Of a stretch of DNA of 64,000 nucleotides, positions 10,439 to 19,579 are shown piece by piece; within the stretch, counting starts at the first letter, position 1; each line of letters starts with the position of its first letter. The stretch lies in assembly GCF_025717605.1 (NCBI RefSeq), contig NZ_JAJIRQ010000008.1:124001-188000 (forward strand), in the 5' to 3' direction. The translations under genes were made by a program, and so were the position numbers. A model generated the notes under the pieces. It had not been told where the DNA came from, made no database searches, and saw only the letters and a list, made by a program, of their open reading frames with translations. This DNA comes from Paucibacter sp. TC2R-5. GTDB taxonomy: Bacteria; Pseudomonadota; Gammaproteobacteria; Burkholderiales; Burkholderiaceae_C.

Positions 10439-11092
10439 TCAAGCGGCCTTGACCTTTTCTGCCTTGCGCGCCTTCCAGCCCCCGTAAATCGCGATCAGCC
10501 CCGGGATGATGATCATGGCCCAGATGATCTTGCTCAGATTCGTCTGCACCCAGGCCAGATTGCCGAACCAATAGCCTGCCAGCGTGATGCCGAGCACCCA
10601 GATCAGCGCGCCGATGACGTTATAGAGCGTAAATTTCGCCCGGTCCATCTCGGCCACACCCGCGACAAAAGGCGCGAAGGTGCGCACAAAGGGCATGAAG
10701 CGCGCAATGATGATGGTGACCGCGCCATTGCGCTCGTAAAACTCATGCGCGGCGTCGAATGCCCTGCGGTTGAAAAAGCGCGATTGCTCCCACTTGAACA
10801 CCTTGGGGCCGATAAAGCGCCCGATCGAGTAATTGCATTGATCACCCAGAATCGCTGCCACCAACAATATCGCCAGCACCAGGGGCAAATTAACCAAGCC
10901 AGCACCGCAAAGTGCGCCGACCACGAAGAGCAAGGAGTCGCCCGGCAAAAACGGCATCACCACCAAGCCGGTTTCAACAAAAATAATCAAGAACAACAAA
11001 CCATAGATCCATGCGCCATAGTGAGCTACAAAAGACGCCAGATGGCGATCAACGTGGACAATGAAGTCGATCAGGGTGCTAATAAGTTCCAT
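10439..11092 (-). CDS. DedA family membrane protein
   Basis: A 217-residue polytopic inner-membrane protein of the DedA/VTT group. The family hallmark F-(L)PG-(D) region appears as MPFLPGDSLLFVVGAL, followed by GRFIGPKVFKWE and FMPFVRTFAPFVAGVAEM, matching the conserved re-entrant loops. DedA proteins act in lipid carrier (undecaprenyl phosphate) or phospholipid flipping and affect membrane potential and resistance to cationic compounds. The gene stands alone, convergent with amiC. A CATAAT element eight bases before the ATG suggests a very short leader. Confidence 0.92.
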   Translation of the reverse strand: MELISTLIDFIVHVDRHLASFVAHYGAWIYGLLFLIIFVETGLVVMPFLPGDSLLFVVGALCGAGLVNLPLVLAILLVAAILGDQCNYSIGRFIGPKVFKWEQSRFFNRRAFDAAHEFYERNGAVTIIIARFMPFVRTFAPFVAGVAEMDRAKFTLYNVIGALIWVLGITLAGYWFGNLAWVQTNLSKIIWAMIIIPGLIAIYGGWKARKAEKVKAA

Positions 11093-11100
11093 GGCGCGGG

Positions 11101-11127
11101 ATTATGCGGCAAGCTTGTGACAGCCAA
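11101..11127 (-). promoter_or_regulatory. Candidate promoter of DedA-family gene
   Basis: On the minus strand a TTGGCT element (11122-11127) is followed after 15 bases by CATAAT (11101-11106), which ends eight bases before the ATG. The match is moderate and the spacing short; if real, the transcript would be leaderless or nearly so. Confidence 0.35.
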
Positions 11128-11158
11128 GGAAGCGCCCGGGTCTATCGAAGAGCCGCAC

Positions 11159-14100
11159 TCAGTCCTTCGGGCGGCGCAGTTTCAGCAGCAATTCGACCAG
11201 CCTATTGATATCAAAAGGCTTGCCCATATGCTCGTTCATGCCGGCGGCCAAGCAAGCCGCGCGGTCGCTGTCCAGGGCATTGGCCGTCAAGGCGATGATG
11301 GGCAAGGCCGTCAGGCCCAGATCGGCCCGAATGTGGTGGGTGGCCGTGAAGCCGTCCATCACCGGCATTTGCAGATCCATCAGCACCAGATCGAATGAAT
11401 CGCGGCCTGCGGCCAATTTTTCCAGCGCTTCCTGCCCATCGTTGGCGACCTGCACGCGGGCACCCTCGTCTTCCAACAACTCCAGCGCGATCTGCTGATT
11501 GTTGAGGTTATCTTCCACCAGCAGCAAGCGCATGGCGGCCAAGCGCCGCCGCGGCGCAGCCGTGTCCACAGCCACGCTCGGCGCTATGGGGGCTGGCGCC
11601 GGCGTGGCGGCCGGCAGCGCCGCAACACTGCTCTTAAGCGCCGGCGCCGTCGGCTTCAATCCTTGCAACGCTGCCGACAGCGACTCCAGCGCGGCCGCAC
11701 CTGCGGCGCTTTGGGTGGCGAACTCGGCCAACCAAGCTTCATCAGGCGCCAGGTTTTGTTTGAGCTGGGCCTCGCCGGCCGCAGCCAGCTTGGCCAGGGC
11801 GTCGCCGCCCAGCGTGGCCACCAAGCCCTTGAAGCTGTGCACGGCAATCGTGGCCGCCGCATAGTCTTCGGCCTGCAGCAGCGCGCGCAGCTGCTCGGGC
11901 AATTGCACGGCGCTGGCTGCCAGCGAAGCGGCCATGCGCTGAAACAGCCCGACCTTGCCCATCATTCGGTCCATCGCACTTTGCACATCAAAGCCCTGGG
12001 CGGCGGCCATCGCGCGCAAATCGGCCGGCACCGCCAAGGTCGGAAACACGCGTTCAGCCGGGGCTGCCGTCGGGGCAGATGGAACGGGCTGGCTTGGGGC
12101 TGGTGCCTGACTAGGCGCGAGCGACGCAGCAGCGGCTGCCTTGGCCTGGGCCGGCGGCGCAATCACGTGGCCCGCTTGCTTGGCCAGCCTGCCTGCGTCC
12201 AGTTGCAAGAGCATGGCAACAAGTTTGTCTACCTCAAAGGGCTTGGCAATGTGCTCGTTCATGCCGGCAGCCAGGCAGTCGCGCCGGTCGGAAGCCAGGG
12301 CATTGGCCGTCATCGCCACAATCGGCAAATCGGCGAGGCCCAAATCATTGCGAATGATCAGGCAGGCCGTCACACCGTCCATTACCGGCATCAGCATGTC
12401 CATCAGCACGACCCGGTAGGCCTGCGGGTCGGCGCGCAGCATATCGACCGCCTGCTGACCATCGCCAGCCACATCGACCCGTGCGCCAGCATCTTCAAGC
12501 AACTCCTTGGCCAGTTGCTGGTTGTTCAAATTGTCATCGACCACCAGCAGGCGCATGCCCCCCAAGGCTTGCGGATCGGTCGCAAGCCGCGCTTTGTCCA
12601 GCTGCGGCTCGGCACCTGCTGTGAGGTGCGCCAGCCTATGCTCATGCGCCAGTAAAGCGCGGCGCAAGGTGGCGGCGGTCAGCGGCTTGAGCAGCACCAA
12701 ATCAATGCCGGCCTGCTCTTGCGCGCTGTGCTTGGACATCAATTCCTGATCCAGCGCCGTCACCAGGGCGGCAATCGGCAAGGCTTGCTGTTGATGTGAG
12801 CTGATCTCCCGCAAGCGCTGCAGCGCGCTCCAGCCTGCTTGCTCGCTGGCTGCCGCGCCGCTGCGCCAATCCAGCAAGACAGCGCGGCATTTGCGCCCCC
12901 CCGCTTGCAGTTCGCCCAAGACCGTCAGGCCCTGCTCCAAATTGGCCGCCACGATGTGCGCCCACTGCATTCCTGTCAACATACGGGCCAGCACAGCGCG
13001 AGCGCCGGCGTTCTCTTCGATGATCAAGATGGGCTGGCTTGATGGGGTTTGCGGGTCAAGCAGTGCCACCTCAGCCCCTGCCCCAGTCTTCACCAAATTT
13101 GACGCAGCGCCGGGCAAGGCAGCCGCAGGATTTGGCAGGGCGTCGGGCAAGGCCGCCGCAGGATTTGGCAGGGCGTCGGGCAAGGCCGCCGCCAAGGGCA
13201 GCGTCAAGCTGAATGAAAAGCAGCTGCCCTGCCCCAAGCTGCTTTGCAGCCTCAGCTCCCCGCCCATCAGCGCGACCAGGCGCTGGCTGATGGCCACCCC
13301 CAAGCCGGTGCCACCAAAGCGGCGTGAGGTCGAGGCCTCGGCCTGCGAGAAGCCGCTGAAGATACGCGCATGGTTCTCCGGCGCGATGCCAATGCCGGAG
13401 TCCCTGACCGCAATATCCAGCGTCACCGAATTGGCGTCTCTTGAGAGCAGCGTCGCCGCCAGCACGACCTCTCCGGCCGCCGTGAACTTGATGGCATTGC
13501 CGCACAGATTGATCAGCACCTGCTGCAAGCGCATCGCGTCGCCGAGCAATTGATCCGGCAGCTCGCTGTCGATATCGAACAGCAGCTCAACCGGCTTATC
13601 GCCCAAATTGGCAGACAAAATGACCGCCAAGTCGGCCAAGAGCTGCTCCATGCTGAAAGCCTGCACGTCCAGACTCATCTTTCCGGCCTCGACCTTGGAG
13701 AAGTCCAGGATTTCATTCAGCAGGCCCAGGAGCGAACGCGCAGCCCCCTCGGTCTTGGCCGCGTAGTCGGCCTGGCGGGGCGTCAGGTCGGTGCGCCGCA
13801 ACAAGGTCAGCATGCCCAGAATGGCGTTCATCGGTGTGCGGATTTCGTGGCTCATATTGGCCACGAAATTGCTCTTGTACTGCGAGGCCTCCTGTGCCGC
13901 TTCGGTCGCCGACACCAATTCGGTCACGTCCAGGCGCAGGCCCACGATATGGCCGTCGGCCATGCGGCGCTCCACATTGCGCACGCTGCGCCCGTCGGCC
14001 AGGCGCTGCACCAAGCTGCTGTTGCCGGTCCGATGCAGGGCCACGCGCTCGGCCACCCATTCTTCAACCCGGCCTAGGGCGTCGGGAAACTTGCCGCTCT

Positions 14101-15460
14101 CTGCACCCACCCGCATCATGGTCTCGAAGCTCACACCGGGCACGATCAGGCCGGGTGCGTAGTCGAACAGCTGCACAAAACTCTGATTGCACAGCACCAT
14201 CTTGTCGTCCGGGTCGAACAAGACAAAAGAGCCGTCCAGCGCCTCGATCGAGCCGCGCAGCAGTTCGGTGCTGCGTATCAACTCGGCATCAATCCGGCGC
14301 CGCACGCTGATGTCTTGCAAGGTCCCGACCAGGCGAAAGGGGCCATGGTCATTGAATTCCACCTCGCCCACCGCACGCACCCAGGTGGCGCGCCCCTTGA
14401 AGGTGGTGAAGGGCAGTTCGAGATCGAAGCCTGCGCCGTTCGCAATGCCGGCTTTGAGGGCGGCATCCAACAACAAACGCGAAGCCTGCGAGAACGGCCT
14501 TTGACTGTCGGCATAGCTGGGCCGGTAGCCCGGCTCCACTTCATGAATCAAGCAGGTCTGGTCCGACCACTGCACCTCTTGCGTCAGCAGGTCCAGCGCC
14601 CAGCCACCCATGCCGCTGATTCTGGCCGTACGGTCCAAGAAGGTGCGACTGTCATGCAGCTCGGCTTCAGCCAATTTGCGAGCGGTGATGTCAATCAGGG
14701 TGCCGGCCATCCAGCGCGGCCGGCCGTCCTCGCTGCGGCTGAAGAGCTTGCCCCTGGACTGAGCCCAAATCCAGCTGCCGTTCTTGTGCCGCATGCGACC
14801 TTCAAACTCATAGGCCGGCGTCTGGTCATCAAAATGCTTGCCCAGCAACACGGCCGAGCGAGTGATGTCGTCCGGATGGTTGAAGCTGCTCCAGGTTTCT
14901 ATGGTGGTGGCGCCCAATTCTTCCAGCGAGTAGCCGACGATTTCGGCCCAGCGGTGGTTGAACTTGGTCTCGCCGGTCTCGACATTCCACTCCCAGGTGC
15001 CCGCATGGGTGCCATCGATGATGTTTCGCAGCGCCAGGCGCTCGCGCCCGAGTTCGCGTGCCGCCATCGCGGCCGCCGTCACATCTGTGCGTATGGAGAT
15101 GTAGCGCTGCACCTTGCCTTCAGGCCCCATGACGGGTGATATCAAGGTGTCGACCCAGTACAGCCCGCCGTTTTTGTTGCGGTTGCAGATTTCACCGCGC
15201 CAGGCCGTACCGGCGGCGATCTGGCGCCAGACCTCGGCCCAAAAGCCCGGCGGCTGATGGCCCGAATTGACGATGCGGTGGTCTTGCCCCAGCAGTTCCG
15301 CCTGGCTATAGCCACTGATGCGGCAAAACTGCTCATTGGCCATGATGATGCGACCGGAGGCATCGGCAATGGACACGATCGAGTGCTGATTGAGCGCAGC
15401 GAACAGTTCGTCCCGCCCATCCGGGGCCTCATCGAACCAATGAAGCTCGGGCGTGGTCAT
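11159..15460 (-). CDS. Hybrid sensor histidine kinase, 4 PAS, 3 REC, HPt
   Basis: A 1433-residue soluble hybrid kinase with no membrane segment. Four PAS/PAC domains lie at about residues 15-135, 140-265, 270-395 and 400-515. HisKA follows with the phospho-acceptor His538 in [10 protein letters not shown], then HATPase_c (about 640-755). Next are a degenerate receiver-like domain (about 810-925, EEN in place of the usual acidic pair), a receiver (from 969), an HPt domain with His1208 (VHSFKG) and a final receiver (from 1310). The last two receivers are close copies of each other. An exact 33-base tandem repeat codes for an Ala-Pro linker after the ATPase. Stand-alone gene, divergent from mutL; its partner regulator is not adjacent. 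Confidence 0.93.
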   Translation of the reverse strand: MTTPELHWFDEAPDGRDELFAALNQHSIVSIADASGRIIMANEQFCRISGYSQAELLGQDHRIVNSGHQPPGFWAEVWRQIAAGTAWRGEICNRNKNGGLYWVDTLISPVMGPEGKVQRYISIRTDVTAAAMAARELGRERLALRNIIDGTHAGTWEWNVETGETKFNHRWAEIVGYSLEELGATTIETWSSFNHPDDITRSAVLLGKHFDDQTPAYEFEGRMRHKNGSWIWAQSRGKLFSRSEDGRPRWMAGTLIDITARKLAEAELHDSRTFLDRTARISGMGGWALDLLTQEVQWSDQTCLIHEVEPGYRPSYADSQRPFSQASRLLLDAALKAGIANGAGFDLELPFTTFKGRATWVRAVGEVEFNDHGPFRLVGTLQDISVRRRIDAELIRSTELLRGSIEALDGSFVLFDPDDKMVLCNQSFVQLFDYAPGLIVPGVSFETMMRVGAESGKFPDALGRVEEWVAERVALHRTGNSSLVQRLADGRSVRNVERRMADGHIVGLRLDVTELVSATEAAQEASQYKSNFVANMSHEIRTPMNAILGMLTLLRRTDLTPRQADYAAKTEGAARSLLGLLNEILDFSKVEAGKMSLDVQAFSMEQLLADLAVILSANLGDKPVELLFDIDSELPDQLLGDAMRLQQVLINLCGNAIKFTAAGEVVLAATLLSRDANSVTLDIAVRDSGIGIAPENHARIFSGFSQAEASTSRRFGGTGLGVAISQRLVALMGGELRLQSSLGQGSCFSFSLTLPLAAALPDALPNPAAALPDALPNPAAALPGAASNLVKTGAGAEVALLDPQTPSSQPILIIEENAGARAVLARMLTGMQWAHIVAANLEQGLTVLGELQAGGRKCRAVLLDWRSGAAASEQAGWSALQRLREISSHQQQALPIAALVTALDQELMSKHSAQEQAGIDLVLLKPLTAATLRRALLAHEHRLAHLTAGAEPQLDKARLATDPQALGGMRLLVVDDNLNNQQLAKELLEDAGARVDVAGDGQQAVDMLRADPQAYRVVLMDMLMPVMDGVTACLIIRNDLGLADLPIVAMTANALASDRRDCLAAGMNEHIAKPFEVDKLVAMLLQLDAGRLAKQAGHVIAPPAQAKAAAAASLAPSQAPAPSQPVPSAPTAAPAERVFPTLAVPADLRAMAAAQGFDVQSAMDRMMGKVGLFQRMAASLAASAVQLPEQLRALLQAEDYAAATIAVHSFKGLVATLGGDALAKLAAAGEAQLKQNLAPDEAWLAEFATQSAAGAAALESLSAALQGLKPTAPALKSSVAALPAATPAPAPIAPSVAVDTAAPRRRLAAMRLLLVEDNLNNQQIALELLEDEGARVQVANDGQEALEKLAAGRDSFDLVLMDLQMPVMDGFTATHHIRADLGLTALPIIALTANALDSDRAACLAAGMNEHMGKPFDINRLVELLLKLRRPKD
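13125..13190. repeat. Two exact 33-base tandem copies inside kinase linker
   Basis: Copies at 13125-13157 and 13158-13190 are identical, with a degenerate partial copy just before (about 13108-13124). They encode an 11-residue unit rich in Ala, Pro and Leu in the linker between the HATPase and first receiver-like domain of the large hybrid kinase, in frame on the minus strand. Confidence 0.9.
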
Positions 15461-15759
15461 GCCGCCAAATCCCCGGCGGCACGCGCTGACAAGCCTTTGT
15501 CTCGATCCATCACTGTAAAGCTGAGGCTGCGCATAGATGATCCAAGCGGGCTGATTGATCTGCTTCGAACGTTTTTATCATGGCCTGTTTTGTTTTGCTT
15601 TGCTCTTTCAGGGCAGGCACAGCACATTGACACCCCAGGGTGCAGCAACAGTCATCTTCCTGCTATCGGCGCGGCACGCCGCAGCTTGAGTGCGAACATT
15701 GCTTGGGCGCTTTATCTGGCGCCCAAGCCAGGGCAAGCCTGACCAAGGTAAAATTCGGC
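15461..15759. other. Divergent intergenic region, hybrid kinase / mutL
   Basis: About 300 bases between the start of the minus-strand hybrid kinase and the mutL ATG. It must contain promoters for both. A T-rich patch occurs at about 15570-15610. The plus-strand frame is open from 15640 into mutL but the encoded peptide has no MutL similarity. Apart from the -10-like element just before mutL I see no operator or RNA gene. Confidence 0.5.
15749..15754 (+). promoter_or_regulatory. mutL: Candidate -10 element of mutL
   Basis: TAAAAT lies five bases before the mutL ATG at 15760, and no Shine-Dalgarno sequence is visible. Transcription from this element would start at or next to the ATG, giving a leaderless mRNA. 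There is no good -35 match, so support is limited. Confidence 0.35.
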
Positions 15760-17709
15760 ATGGATTTGTCCCTTCCCGCCTCGCCTGTGCCTGCACCGCA
15801 GCATCTGGCCGCCGCGCCCACGCGGCGCAGCATCCGCGAACTCCCCGATGAACTGATCAGCCAAATCGCCGCCGGCGAGGTGGTGGAGCGGCCTGCATCG
15901 GTCGTGCGCGAGTTGGTCGACAACGCGCTGGACGCCGGCGCAACGCAAATTCAGGTCAAGCTGATGGCCGGCGGCGTGCGCGCCATCGTCATCGAAGACG
16001 ACGGCCTGGGCATCCCGGTGGACGAGTTGCCGCTGGCGCTCAAACGCCATGCCACCAGCAAGATCCGCTCGCTCGATGATCTAGAGTCGGTCGCCACCAT
16101 GGGCTTTCGCGGCGAAGCCTTGGCCGCGATCTCCTCGGTCGCCGAGATGGCGCTCTTGAGCCGCTGCGAAGGTGCCGCCCACGCCCACCGGCTCGACGCT
16201 CGCTCGGGCGAGTTGGCCCCGGCGGCGCGTTCGCGTGGCACCAGCATCGAGGTGCGCGAGCTGTTCTTCAGCACCCCGGCGCGGCGCAAATTCTTGAAGA
16301 CCGACGCGACCGAGTTGGCGCATTGCATGGAGGCGGTGCGCCGCCATGCGCTGGCCCGGCCCGATGTGGGCTTCACCGTCTGGCATGAAGGCAAGCTGGT
16401 CGAGCAGTGGCGTATTGCCTCGTCGGAGCAGCGCTTGAGCGATGTCTTGGGGGCGGAGTTCCTCGCCGTCAGCCGGGCGGTTTTTTCCGAGCGCGGCCCT
16501 TTGCGGGTCTATGGCCGCGCCGGCCTGCCCGAGGCGGCACGCAGCCGCGCCGACATGCAATATGTCTACGTGAACGGCCGCTTTGTGCGCGACAAGCTGA
16601 TCGCGCATGGCATCCGCTCGGCCTATGAAGACGTGCTGCACGGTCACCGCCAGCCCAGCTATGTGCTCTTCATCGAGATCGCGCCCGACCGTGTCGACGT
16701 CAATGTGCACCCGACCAAGATTGAAGTGCGCTTTCGTGACGGCCGCGAGATCCATCAGCAGGTGCGCTACGCGGTGCAGGATGCGCTGGCGCTGTCACGC
16801 TCAGCCGCTGCGGAGAACCTCGAGCCCAGCCCCGCCGAGCAAGCGCAACAGGCGATTGCCGCTGCGGCCAGCGTGCCGGGCTATCGGCCCTCGCCCGGCA
16901 ATCCGCCGGCCTGGTTTGCGCAAACGCCCACCGCACAGGCCAATGAGCCGGCCGCAGGCTACGCCAACCCGCCCTCAACCAATAGCTGGCGCCCGCCGAT
17001 TGGCCAGGGCGCGCAGGCTTCGCTGGGGCTGGCCGAGGTGGCCACACTCTACGGCCAGGCCGAGTTCAATCCGCAGGCAAGACCTGACCCTGCAGTGCCT
17101 TTGCAGCAAGCCTTGCCCCAGCATGACTGGCCGCTGGGTCGCGCCATCGCGCAGATCCAGGGTGTCTATGTGCTGGCCGAGAACGCGCAGGGGCTGATCA
17201 TTGTCGATATGCATGCGGCCCATGAGCGCGTGGTTTATGAGCGCCTCAAGGCCAGCTTGGGCGCTGCGGCGATCGAGTCGCAGCCGCTGCTGATCCCGAT
17301 CACCTTTGCCGCGACGGCGCAAGAGATTGCGGCCGCTGAGGCGCATGCAGCGACGCTGGAGCGGCTCGGCATGGATGTGGCGCCGCTGTCGGCCAAGGTC
17401 TTGGCGGTGCGCGCACGGCCGGCGGCGCTGGCCGGCGGCGATGTGGTGGACTTGGTGCGCAGCGTGCTGGCCGAGTTGGCGCAGTTCGATGCCAGCCACG
17501 CCATTGAGCGCGCTCAGCATGAAATTCTCGCCACCATGGCCTGCCATGGTGCGGTGCGCGCCAACCGCCAGCTGACGCTAGAAGAAATGAATGGCCTCTT
17601 GCGCGATATGGAACGCACCGAACGTGCCGATCAGTGCAATCATGGCCGGCCGACATGGCGGCAATTGACCATGCGCGAACTCGATGCCTTGTTTTTGCGC
17701 GGGCGCTGA
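15760..17709 (+). CDS. mutL: DNA mismatch repair protein MutL
   Basis: A 649-residue mismatch-repair protein. The GHKL ATPase half carries ELVDNALDAGATQ, DDGLGIP and GFRGEALAAIS; the C-terminal dimerisation half ends with NHGRPTWRQL. The start at 15760 is preferred to 15640 because only from MDLSLPAS onward does the protein approach the conserved IRELPDELISQIAAGEV opening. Residues 483-494 read DMHAAHERVVYE, close to the DQHA-x2-E-x4-E endonuclease signature, so this MutL may nick DNA itself, unlike E. coli MutL. The middle (about 355-440) is a Pro/Ala/Gln-rich linker. mutS is not in the window. Confidence 0.95.
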   Translation: MDLSLPASPVPAPQHLAAAPTRRSIRELPDELISQIAAGEVVERPASVVRELVDNALDAGATQIQVKLMAGGVRAIVIEDDGLGIPVDELPLALKRHATSKIRSLDDLESVATMGFRGEALAAISSVAEMALLSRCEGAAHAHRLDARSGELAPAARSRGTSIEVRELFFSTPARRKFLKTDATELAHCMEAVRRHALARPDVGFTVWHEGKLVEQWRIASSEQRLSDVLGAEFLAVSRAVFSERGPLRVYGRAGLPEAARSRADMQYVYVNGRFVRDKLIAHGIRSAYEDVLHGHRQPSYVLFIEIAPDRVDVNVHPTKIEVRFRDGREIHQQVRYAVQDALALSRSAAAENLEPSPAEQAQQAIAAAASVPGYRPSPGNPPAWFAQTPTAQANEPAAGYANPPSTNSWRPPIGQGAQASLGLAEVATLYGQAEFNPQARPDPAVPLQQALPQHDWPLGRAIAQIQGVYVLAENAQGLIIVDMHAAHERVVYERLKASLGAAAIESQPLLIPITFAATAQEIAAAEAHAATLERLGMDVAPLSAKVLAVRARPAALAGGDVVDLVRSVLAELAQFDASHAIERAQHEILATMACHGAVRANRQLTLEEMNGLLRDMERTERADQCNHGRPTWRQLTMRELDALFLRGR

Positions 17710-17765
17710 AGTTCATGCTTGTTGCATGACGAATTCAGCGACTGCTTTTTGTGATGGAGCCCTTT

Positions 17766-19520
17766 ATGGCCACTTTGAAATTGAATAAAAAGAATAAAAC
17801 TGGCCCAAGTGGTTCCAGTCGACCTGACGGCGAACGTCGCCCTCCAGTGCGCGGCAAGGGTGTCTCACGCCCACGCCAAAGCCTGGAGCGCGCGCAAGCC
17901 GAGCGGCAGGAGCGACAAGCGCAATATGAGCAGCGCCAAGGTGGCTTCAATGCGGAGCGGCCCGCCTTCGCCGGATCACGCGACGAACGCGCAAGACCGC
18001 CGGCCGGCCCCCGCCACGGTGGGCCTGATCAGCGTGGTGGCTATCAAGGTCATCAGGGCGGCCCTCGCCGAGACGCGGGCCCACGGCGTGACGAAGGCCC
18101 TCGCTACGAGGAGCGTCGCCCGCAAGCGGGCTACGGGCGCCCACATGAATATGACTCACGCGACTCGCGTGAGTCGCGCGGCCCACGCGATGAAGGCCCG
18201 CGTTATGAAGATAGGCGCCCCGGCGGCTATCAAGGTCAGCGCCCGAACGAGCGGCCGCCAATGCGGGAAGCTCGCGAGCAAGCGCCTCGTTTCGACGACC
18301 GGCGTCCGCAATACGACCGGCCGCGCCAGGATCAACAAGGGTTTAACGAGCAGCGCCCACGTCAGCAATTCCAGGGCGGCGGTGGTGGCGCTGGCTACAA
18401 CGCGCCGCGCGAGCAAGGTGCTTACCGGCAAGGTCCGCGCGATCAGCAGCAATACCAGCAGCAGCGTCCGCGCTATGAGGACCGTGGCCAGGGCGGCTAT
18501 CGTGGGCAAGGCGATCAAGGGGGCCAAGGCGGCTTCAATCAACAGCAGCGCGAAGAGCCGGGTCAAAGCAATTTCACCCGCCAGGATCAGCGTCGCGCCA
18601 GTGGCCCCAGGCCCGCGCCACGAGGGCCAGTTCAGTCCTCTAAGTATTCCCAGGCAGCGGCCCGCCAGCTGCCAGAGCATCTGCGCGCTGCGGCCGCTCA
18701 GCTGAGCCGTCAGCTCGGCGATGACGACGAAGATGAAGATTATGTGGATTCGCGCGATGAAGGCGTGCGCCTGTCCAAGCATATGGGCGTGCTGGGCATG
18801 GCCTCGCGCCGTGAAGCAGATGAGTGGATCGCGGCCGGCTGGGTGCGCGTCGACGGCAAGATGGCCGTGCTGGGTCAGCGCGTGCTGCCGGGCGTGAAGA
18901 TCGAGGTCGATCAACTCGCTAACAAAGAGCAGGCCAAGCGCGTGACCATCCTCTTGCACAAGCCGATTGGCTGGGTCTCGGGTCAGGCCGAAGACGGCTA
19001 TGAGAACGCGTCCACGCTGATCAAGTCCGACACCCATTGGACCGAAGACACCTCCGGCATCAAATACCACCTCGGCCACAGCCGTGGCTTGGCACCTGCC
19101 GGGCGGCTGGACATCGACTCGACCGGCTTGCTGGTGCTGACGCAAGACGGCCGCATCGCCAAGCTCTTGATCGGCGAAGACTCCAAGATCGAGAAGGAGT
19201 ATCTGGTGCGGGTGGAGTACCACGGCCGCGACGGCGTCAAGAGCGCCGACGGCAGCTTCCCCGCCGCCGATATGGCGCTGCTGAACCATGGCCTGGAATT
19301 GGACGGCGTTCAGTTGAAGCCGGCCAAGGTCAGCTGGGCCAATGAAGACCAGCTGCGCTTTGTCTTGCGTGAAGGCCGCAAGCGCCAGATCCGCCGCATG
19401 TGCGAGCAAGTCGGCCTGAAAGTGGTGGGCCTCAAGCGCGTGCGCATCGGGCGCATCAACTTGGGCAATCTGCCGGTCGGCCAGTGGCGGTTCCTGACAC
19501 CGTGGGAGCGCTTCGATTGA
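17766..19520 (+). CDS. RluF-type pseudouridine synthase with long RG-rich tail
   Basis: A 584-residue member of the RsuA/RluB/RluF family that isomerises a uridine in rRNA or tRNA. An S4 RNA-binding domain begins at about residue 335 ([19 protein letters not shown]), followed by the synthase domain with catalytic Asp449 ([10 protein letters not shown]) and the C-terminal motif [11 protein letters not shown], which resembles RluF more than RluB. The first 330 residues are low complexity, rich in Arg, Gly, Gln, Pro and Asp, and very likely disordered. ATG 17766 is chosen because GGAG lies seven bases upstream; GTG 17751 and ATG 17754 are alternatives. The exact target base is not assigned. Confidence 0.88.
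   Translation: MATLKLNKKNKTGPSGSSRPDGERRPPVRGKGVSRPRQSLERAQAERQERQAQYEQRQGGFNAERPAFAGSRDERARPPAGPRHGGPDQRGGYQGHQGGPRRDAGPRRDEGPRYEERRPQAGYGRPHEYDSRDSRESRGPRDEGPRYEDRRPGGYQGQRPNERPPMREAREQAPRFDDRRPQYDRPRQDQQGFNEQRPRQQFQGGGGGAGYNAPREQGAYRQGPRDQQQYQQQRPRYEDRGQGGYRGQGDQGGQGGFNQQQREEPGQSNFTRQDQRRASGPRPAPRGPVQSSKYSQAAARQLPEHLRAAAAQLSRQLGDDDEDEDYVDSRDEGVRLSKHMGVLGMASRREADEWIAAGWVRVDGKMAVLGQRVLPGVKIEVDQLANKEQAKRVTILLHKPIGWVSGQAEDGYENASTLIKSDTHWTEDTSGIKYHLGHSRGLAPAGRLDIDSTGLLVLTQDGRIAKLLIGEDSKIEKEYLVRVEYHGRDGVKSADGSFPAADMALLNHGLELDGVQLKPAKVSWANEDQLRFVLREGRKRQIRRMCEQVGLKVVGLKRVRIGRINLGNLPVGQWRFLTPWERFD
18153..18175. repeat. Perfect 10-base inverted repeat inside coding sequence
   Basis: GACTCACGCG and CGCGTGAGTC flank a three-base ACT loop. 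It lies in the Arg/Ser/Asp-rich disordered part of the pseudouridine synthase gene, where it encodes alternating Asp-Ser-Arg residues. The stem would be very stable in mRNA; it may simply reflect repetitive coding sequence. Confidence 0.75.
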
Positions 19521-19548
19521 TGGCGCGAGCAAGCCAAATGGGAGCAGG

Positions 19549-19579
19549 ATGGGGTCAAATCAAATGAACCTGACCCCAT
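19549..19579. repeat. REP-like hairpin spanning the miaA start
   Basis: ATGGGGTCA (19549-19557) and TGACCCCAT (19571-19579) are perfect 9-base arms around a 13-base AT-rich loop that contains CAAATGAACC. The sequence closely resembles short dispersed palindromes with GGGGTCA ends that I know from many proteobacterial genomes. Here it overlaps both candidate start codons of miaA. Confidence 0.6.

Noticed and set aside
15640-15759. Upstream extension of MutL
   Set aside because: The extra 40 residues are Cys/Ser-rich and unlike any MutL N-terminus, and the conserved region starts soon after 15760.
18156-19532. Long minus-strand open frame opposite the pseudouridine synthase gene
   Set aside because: Composition is Leu/Ala/His-rich without domain features, and the plus-strand frame has clear S4 and synthase motifs.
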